64,000 nt of DNA, taken from assembly GCA_003611955.1 (NCBI GenBank), contig RAZE01000014.1:1-64000 (forward strand), written 5' to 3'. The translations under genes and the position numbers were made by a program. Position 1 is the first letter of the stretch. Each line of letters opens with the position of its first letter. The notes under the pieces are model-generated. The model did not search any database. It was not told the DNA's origin and saw nothing but the letters and a program-made list of their open reading frames with translations. This DNA is from a bacterium 1XD8-76 (GTDB lineage: Bacteria; Bacillota; Clostridia; Lachnospirales; Lachnospiraceae). Positions 59,828 to 64,000 of the stretch are shown one piece after another.

Positions 59828-59899
59828 ATGATGCGGTATCTTCCTCGGATCGAGGTTGATATAGAAACTATTAATAAATTTTTAAGGGAGGACCTAAAA

Positions 59900-61030
59900 A
59901 TGAAGAAAAAAGTATTAAGTGCCATTCTCAGTGTAGCAATGGTAGCGGCACTTCTGGTTGGCTGCGGCAACGCTGCAGAAGAGACGGAAGCACCGGCAGC
60001 AACAGAAGAAGCACCTGCAGAGGAGGCTCCGGCTGAGGAAGCGGAAGCACCTGCAGAGGACGCAGCACCCGCAGAGGACGCTGCAGCAGGCGGCGGTACA
60101 TACGCATTCGTATCCAAATCCGCAGGTAACCCGTTCAACGAGAGACAGGCAACCGGTTTTGAGGAAGCGGTGGCAGATCTCGGCGGAACAGCTATTATTC
60201 AGCATCCCGAATCCGCTACGGCTGATGCACAGATCACAGTGATCCAGTCCCTGATCTCTCAGGGCGTTGACAGCATCTGTGTGGCAGCGAACGACGAGAA
60301 CGCTCTGCAGGCAGCTCTGGAAGAGGCAGCGGCAGAAGGCATCAAAGTTTGTTCCGTTGACTCTACCGTAAACGTAGCAAGCCGTTTGACACACGTAAAC
60401 CAGGCAGGTGTTACCGAGATCGGTCAGTGCCTGATGGATGCGGTTTATGATATCACAGGCGGCGAAGGCCAGTGGGCTATCCTTTCCGCTACATCTCAGG
60501 CGGCAAACCAGAATGCATGGATCGAGTCCATGAAAGAGATCATGGCAGCAGACGAGAAGTATGCGAAGCTTGAGCTGGTAGAAGTTGCTTACGGCGATGA
60601 CGAGCCTCAGAAATCCACAGACCAGACACAGGCTCTGTTGCAGAACTATCCTGATCTGAAAGTGATCTGCGCTCCTACCACAGTTGGTATCGCAGCGGCA
60701 GCTAAGGTATTACAGGACCAGGGATCTTCCGTGAAGCTGACAGGCCTCGGCCTTCCTTCCGAGATGGCTGAGTACATCGGCGATGACGATGCTCACTCCT
60801 GCCCTTACATGTTCCTGTGGAATCCTATCGACCTTGGACGTCTGGGCGCATACACATCCGCAGCACTGGTGAACGGTGATATCACAGGCGCGGAAGGCGA
60901 CACATTCACAGCAGGCGATATGGGTGACTATACCGTAGTGAAAGCTGGAGACGGCGGCACAGAGATCATCCTCGGCGCTCCTTTCAAATTCGATCCTTCC
61001 AACATCGAAGAGTGGAAAGAAGTTTACTAA
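59900..61030 (+). CDS. Rhamnose-type ABC importer substrate-binding lipoprotein
   Basis: This is a 376-residue binding protein. The signal MKKKVLSAILSVAMVAALLV ends at lipobox VGCG, giving a lipid-anchored mature protein. An Ala/Glu/Pro-rich linker of about 40 residues follows. The core is a Peripla_BP_4 fold (FVSKSAGNPFNERQATGFEE, SQGVDSICVAANDENALQAAL) and ends FKFDPSNIEEW as in RhaS/AI-2-type proteins. GGGAGGACC lies before ATG 59900. A gap between permease 2 and this gene contains no terminator, so it should share the operon. Confidence 0.88.
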   Translation: MKKKVLSAILSVAMVAALLVGCGNAAEETEAPAATEEAPAEEAPAEEAEAPAEDAAPAEDAAAGGGTYAFVSKSAGNPFNERQATGFEEAVADLGGTAIIQHPESATADAQITVIQSLISQGVDSICVAANDENALQAALEEAAAEGIKVCSVDSTVNVASRLTHVNQAGVTEIGQCLMDAVYDITGGEGQWAILSATSQAANQNAWIESMKEIMAADEKYAKLELVEVAYGDDEPQKSTDQTQALLQNYPDLKVICAPTTVGIAAAAKVLQDQGSSVKLTGLGLPSEMAEYIGDDDAHSCPYMFLWNPIDLGRLGAYTSAALVNGDITGAEGDTFTAGDMGDYTVVKAGDGGTEIILGAPFKFDPSNIEEWKEVY

Positions 61031-61044
61031 ATGGAAACGTTTAT

Positions 61045-61078
61045 GCGGGACTGTAGAGATACGGTCCCGCGTATTTTT
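61045..61078 (+). terminator. Intrinsic terminator of the ABC importer operon
   Basis: GCGGGACTGT (61045-61054) pairs with ACGGTCCCGC (61061-61070) with one wobble and is followed by GTATTTTT. Confidence 0.88.
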
Positions 61079-61112
61079 GGTTATAATATAGAGAAAAAGT
61101 TGGGATATTATT

Positions 61113-61859
61113 ATGAAAAAGAGATGGACAGCGGTTATCATTGCCTTGAGTATGGCGCTATTGTCTTCCGGCTGTGGTTCTGCGGGAAGCGATAATACGG
61201 AGACAGAGATCACGGAGGATGCGGTCGGGAGCGGCGACGAAACAGATGATGTGGGAATGGGGAATATGACGGCGGACTACAGCGGAGCTGTGGCGGCGGC
61301 CCTTTCGAAATCGTGGAATGTGGAAGGGGAGGAGGAAACCTATGTGTTTTCTACCGACGGAAGCGGCGGGCACGGTCTGAAGGGAAAACAGGAGAAGTTT
61401 CAGTACAGCTGCGGTTTTGATGAGGAAAATAATATTCTGGTTCAGATCACGACAGAGGAGTCGGAGGAAACGTACCGAATCTCTACCGATGAAACCGGAT
61501 ATCGATTATATATGGAAGCGGCAGAGAAGGATGGAGAGAAAAAAATACTGACTCCCGCCGGGCTGGAGATCCTGGATACGGAGGACGAGAGGGTATCGGG
61601 GATTTTAGGTATATGGGTGGACGACAGCGGGAACAGATATGAATTTACAAAAGACAGTAAATTTCGGATCCTGACGTCGGAAAACAACGACGGTACTTTC
61701 AGCGCGGCCGACAAAAAGGAAGAAATGGTACAGGAGATCTGTATTCGAGTGGCAGGCGGAAGTCTGAAGTATGAGTACAGCCTGAAGGATGAAGGGAAAA
61801 CGCTGGAGCTTTACAGCAGGGACGCAGAAAGTTTTTACTATTGGCACAGGGAAGAATAG
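61113..61859 (+). CDS. Putative lipoprotein of unknown function
   Basis: This is a 248-residue secreted protein. The signal peptide MKKRWTAVIIALSMALLSSG ends in the lipobox SSGCG. The next 40 residues are an acidic, Asp/Glu/Gly-rich linker (ETEITEDAVGSGDETDD). The rest is mostly beta, with repeated segments such as ETYVFSTDGSG, ETYRISTDETGYRLYM and GNRYEFTKDSKFRI, perhaps a small beta-barrel or lipocalin-like domain. It may use the TATAAT at 61082. I do not recognise the family. Confidence 0.65.
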   Translation: MKKRWTAVIIALSMALLSSGCGSAGSDNTETEITEDAVGSGDETDDVGMGNMTADYSGAVAAALSKSWNVEGEEETYVFSTDGSGGHGLKGKQEKFQYSCGFDEENNILVQITTEESEETYRISTDETGYRLYMEAAEKDGEKKILTPAGLEILDTEDERVSGILGIWVDDSGNRYEFTKDSKFRILTSENNDGTFSAADKKEEMVQEICIRVAGGSLKYEYSLKDEGKTLELYSRDAESFYYWHREE

Positions 61860-61956
61860 CAGGGATCGGAAAAGCCGGAACGGATAAGACAGTATTGTAA
61901 TAAATCCTGCCCGCCGGGCATAAGATGTAACAAAGCATGGCGGGGGGATCTTTTAT

Positions 61957-62268
61957 ATGACGAAAAACAAATCAAAGACTTGCGGAAAGCCCGAAATTTA
62001 CGGCAAGTCCGGCGATTTGCTTCATGAGCGTGTCATTGCTGTGGCAGGCTATATTGTAGAGAATAATGCGACGGTAAGGCAGACGGCAAAAGAATTTGGA
62101 ATCAGCAAGAGTACGGTGCACAAGGACGTCACAGACAGGCTTACCGCAATAAATCCGGCTCTGGCAAAACAGGTGAGATCGGTACTGGATGTGAACAAAT
62201 CGGAGCGTCATATCCGCGGCGGTCTGGCGACAAGAGAGAAATATCTGCATCAGCATACAGCGGAATAA
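61957..62268 (+). CDS. spoIIID: Sporulation transcriptional regulator SpoIIID
   Basis: This is a 103-residue DNA-binding protein acting in the mother cell during sporulation. The helix-turn-helix is TVRQTAKEFGISKSTVHKDV, followed by DRLTAINPALAKQVRSVL and the basic tail SERHIRGGLATREKY, all as in SpoIIID. It has about ten extra residues at the N-terminus compared with the B. subtilis protein. GGGGGGATC is the ribosome site. It shows that the host belongs to an endospore-forming lineage. Confidence 0.9.
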   Translation: MTKNKSKTCGKPEIYGKSGDLLHERVIAVAGYIVENNATVRQTAKEFGISKSTVHKDVTDRLTAINPALAKQVRSVLDVNKSERHIRGGLATREKYLHQHTAE

Positions 62269-62286
62269 ATGATAGAACAAAATGCC

Positions 62287-62321
62287 AAAACTATCGGAAA
62301 GTTTCTTTTCGGTAGTTTTTT
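62287..62321 (+). terminator. Intrinsic terminator of spoIIID
   Basis: AAAACTATCG (62287-62296) pairs with CGGTAGTTTT (62310-62319) with one wobble and runs into further T. It may also serve the convergent minus-strand gene. Confidence 0.8.
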
Positions 62322-62327
62322 GTTGGG

Positions 62328-62876
62328 CTATTTTGGAAAAGTGATCCCGCGGCCCGTATTCGGAAAGATAAGCGCTGCGGCGCAATCCAGGACGAACAGC
62401 AGGATCAGCGCGGCAAGAATGTTGTTTCTGATTTTGGGCGCAATGCCAAGCCACAGGTTTTCCAGAAGCCCCGACAGCAGACATATCCAGAGAACGCCGG
62501 CGATACCGATTCCCAGGGCGGATGCAAGGCAGATGTAGCCCCGGAAGTTAAGCGGATAACCGCTGTAGTCCCAGTATCTCAAGTCCCAGAAAGTCTCGAG
62601 TATCCATCCGATCGCCAGTTCCAGAGAAGTCCCGAGAAAAAGCGAATACAAAAATACTTTTGCGGGGTGTCGCCTGTATCCGGAGAGCAAGAGGTACATC
62701 AAAACAGCTCCGCTGCCGTAGACAGGAAGCCATGGTCCATAGAGAAACCCGCGGTTTCGCAGATGTCCTTCTTTTATAAAGAAAATCAGGACTTCCCACA
62801 AAAACCCCGACAGTGACGCAGTAAAAAAATAAAAGATCAGTTTTGAAAAGTCTAATTGGCAACCATTTTTTTTCAT
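62328..62876 (-). CDS. CmpB-family (PF06541-like) integral membrane protein
   Basis: This is a 182-residue membrane protein with about five hydrophobic segments. LSGFLWEVLIFFIKEGHLRN, GFLYGPWLPVYGSGAVLMYL and a later ETFWDLRYWDYSGYPLNFRG are typical of the family often annotated as putative ABC transporter permease. No ATPase partner is adjacent and the role is unknown. It is convergent with spoIIID and divergent from guaA. Confidence 0.82.
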   Translation of the reverse strand: MKKNGCQLDFSKLIFYFFTASLSGFLWEVLIFFIKEGHLRNRGFLYGPWLPVYGSGAVLMYLLLSGYRRHPAKVFLYSLFLGTSLELAIGWILETFWDLRYWDYSGYPLNFRGYICLASALGIGIAGVLWICLLSGLLENLWLGIAPKIRNNILAALILLFVLDCAAALIFPNTGRGITFPK

Positions 62877-62941
62877 AGAGATAGTGTGCCCGAAATGTTA
62901 TGATATTATGGAAAATCCGAAAAAAGAAAAGAAAAGGAAAA

Positions 62942-62970
62942 TAGACAAAGAGGGGTAATCAGAGTATACT
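62942..62970 (+). promoter_or_regulatory. Promoter of guaA
   Basis: TAGACA (62942-62947) and TATACT (62965-62970) are 17 bases apart and lie about 30 bases upstream of the start. I see no purine riboswitch in the short leader. Confidence 0.7.
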
Positions 62971-62998
62971 TATGATAAAATGGACAGGAGGACAGACG

Positions 62999-64000
62999 AT
63001 GCGGCAGGATATGATCATTGTTCTTGACTTTGGCGGTCAATACAACCAGTTGATCGCCAGAAGGGTCAGGGAATGTAGTGTATATTGTGAAGTACATCCT
63101 TATAATATGAGCCTTGATAAGATCAGGGAGCTGCAACCGAAGGGGATCATTATGACGGGAGGGCCGAACAGCGTATATGCCGAGGGGGCGGTTCTCTGCG
63201 GCAGAGAAATTTTTGAGATGGGAATACCCGTTCTCGGTATCTGCTACGGATCCCAGGTGATCGCGCATATGCTGGGCGGTGAGGTCGCGGCAGCGCCGGT
63301 CAGCGAATACGGGAAGACGGAGGTGGACGCAGATACATCGGCAGCGCTGTTTCGCGATGTGGCCAAAAAGACGGTCTGCTGGATGAGCCATACGGACTAT
63401 ATCGCGAAGGCACCGGAGGGATTTTCCGTCACGGCGCACACGCCTGTCTGTCCGGTGGCGGCGATGGAGGATGCTGGACGCGGTATCTTTGCGGTGCAGT
63501 TTCACCCAGAGGTTGTGCATACGGTGGAAGGCATGAAGATGCTGAGAAATTTTGTGATGGATGTCTGCCGGTGCAAAGAGGAGTGGCGCATGGATTCCTT
63601 TGTGGAGACTTCCATCAGACAGCTTCGCGAAAAAGTCGGGGACGGCAGGGTACTCTGCGCCCTCTCCGGCGGTGTGGACAGTTCCGTGGCGGCGGTGCTG
63701 TTGTCAAAGGCAGTGGGAAAACAGCTCACCTGCGTCTTTGTGGATCACGGACTGCTGCGCAAGAACGAGGGGGATGAGGTGGAGGCCGTTTTCGGCCCAG
63801 GGGGATCTTACGATCTGAACTTTATCCGCGTCAACGCGCAGGAGCAGTTTTATGAGAAGCTTGCCGGTGTATCCGAGCCGGAGAGTAAGCGGAAGATCAT
63901 CGGAGAGGAGTTTATCCGTGTCTTTGAGGAGGAGGCGAAAAAGATCGGAGCGGTGGATTTTCTGGTGCAGGGGACGATCTACCCGGATGTGATCGAGTCC
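62999..64000 (+). CDS. guaA: GMP synthase (glutamine-hydrolysing), partial
   Basis: This is the first 334 codons of GuaA, which runs off the right edge (about 180 residues missing). It converts XMP to GMP using glutamine and ATP. The glutaminase half has [32 protein letters not shown] catalytic Cys in VLGICYGSQ, and FHPEVVHT. The ATP-pyrophosphatase half begins with the P-loop [15 protein letters not shown], followed by [17 protein letters not shown] seven bases before ATG 62999 fixes the start. An ATG four codons later is less well placed. Confidence 0.95.
   Translation, partial: MRQDMIIVLDFGGQYNQLIARRVRECSVYCEVHPYNMSLDKIRELQPKGIIMTGGPNSVYAEGAVLCGREIFEMGIPVLGICYGSQVIAHMLGGEVAAAPVSEYGKTEVDADTSAALFRDVAKKTVCWMSHTDYIAKAPEGFSVTAHTPVCPVAAMEDAGRGIFAVQFHPEVVHTVEGMKMLRNFVMDVCRCKEEWRMDSFVETSIRQLREKVGDGRVLCALSGGVDSSVAAVLLSKAVGKQLTCVFVDHGLLRKNEGDEVEAVFGPGGSYDLNFIRVNAQEQFYEKLAGVSEPESKRKIIGEEFIRVFEEEAKKIGAVDFLVQGTIYPDVIES

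Noticed and set aside
61890..61940. A sigma-E-type promoter before spoIIID
   Set aside because: CATAAGAT near 61920 is only a partial match and the -35 is unclear, so I did not list it.
1..64000. CRISPR arrays, tRNA or rRNA genes, prophage
   Set aside because: I saw no regularly spaced repeats, no cloverleaf or rRNA sequence and no phage structural genes.

Overview
The window reads as chromosomal DNA of a spore-forming, flagellated, anaerobic Firmicute, most likely a gut Lachnospiraceae. Supporting signs are spoIIID, a flagellin, YesM/YesN-type two-component genes, a glycyl-radical bacterial microcompartment (BMC) locus, DUF1846, consensus sigma-A promoters and U-tailed terminators. I cannot assign a genus from sequence alone.

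Region 1 (about 1-28.2 kb) is a surface-glycan or protein-glycosylation island on the plus strand, with many genes overlapping by a few bases. It encodes a complete cytoplasmic route to GDP-D-glycero-D-manno-heptose (GmhA, a fused HddC-GmhB, HddA). It also encodes three steps of CDP-3,6-dideoxyhexose synthesis: RfbF at 1.3 kb, and RfbH and RfbG at 26-28 kb. Glycosyltransferases, a sugar O-acetyltransferase, methyltransferases and a radical SAM/SPASM protein fill the rest. The most unusual part (11.9-16.1 kb) is an SGNH/DltD-like protein, an acyl carrier protein, an amino-acid adenylating enzyme and a fold-III PLP decarboxylase in a row. This looks like a machine that charges an amino acid on a carrier, may decarboxylate it, and transfers it to a glycan. 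Six proteins between 11 and 21.1 kb share a similar N-terminal Rossmann-like domain. Two of them are tandem paralogues of unknown function. An IS1182-like element with a frameshifted transposase and an Rpn-type nuclease gene interrupt the island before rfbH.

Region 2 (28.2-42.7 kb): after a minus-strand PHP phosphatase comes a GRM5-type BMC locus for fucose/rhamnose breakdown. It holds a B12-independent propanediol dehydratase (glycyl radical enzyme), its activase, a deoxyhexulose-phosphate aldolase, CoA-acylating aldehyde dehydrogenase, alcohol dehydrogenase, PduL, PduS, a PduV-like GTPase, seven shell proteins and a DeoR-type regulator. Two near-consensus promoters with a shared A-rich upstream motif, an internal shell-gene promoter and several strong hairpins suggest layered expression control.

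Region 3 (42.7-51.1 kb): two Gfo/Idh/MocA oxidoreductases, an atypical lone flagellin, a HAD phosphatase, an AraC regulator, and rhamnulokinase plus L-rhamnose isomerase. RhaA and RhaB would make rhamnulose-1-phosphate, which the BMC-locus aldolase can split.

Region 4 (51.1-64 kb): a DUF1846 protein, a sensor kinase/response regulator pair divergent from a rhamnose-type ABC importer, a lipoprotein, SpoIIID, a CmpB-family membrane protein and the start of guaA, which is cut by the window edge. Regions 2-4 together form a rhamnose uptake-to-propanediol/propionate pathway.
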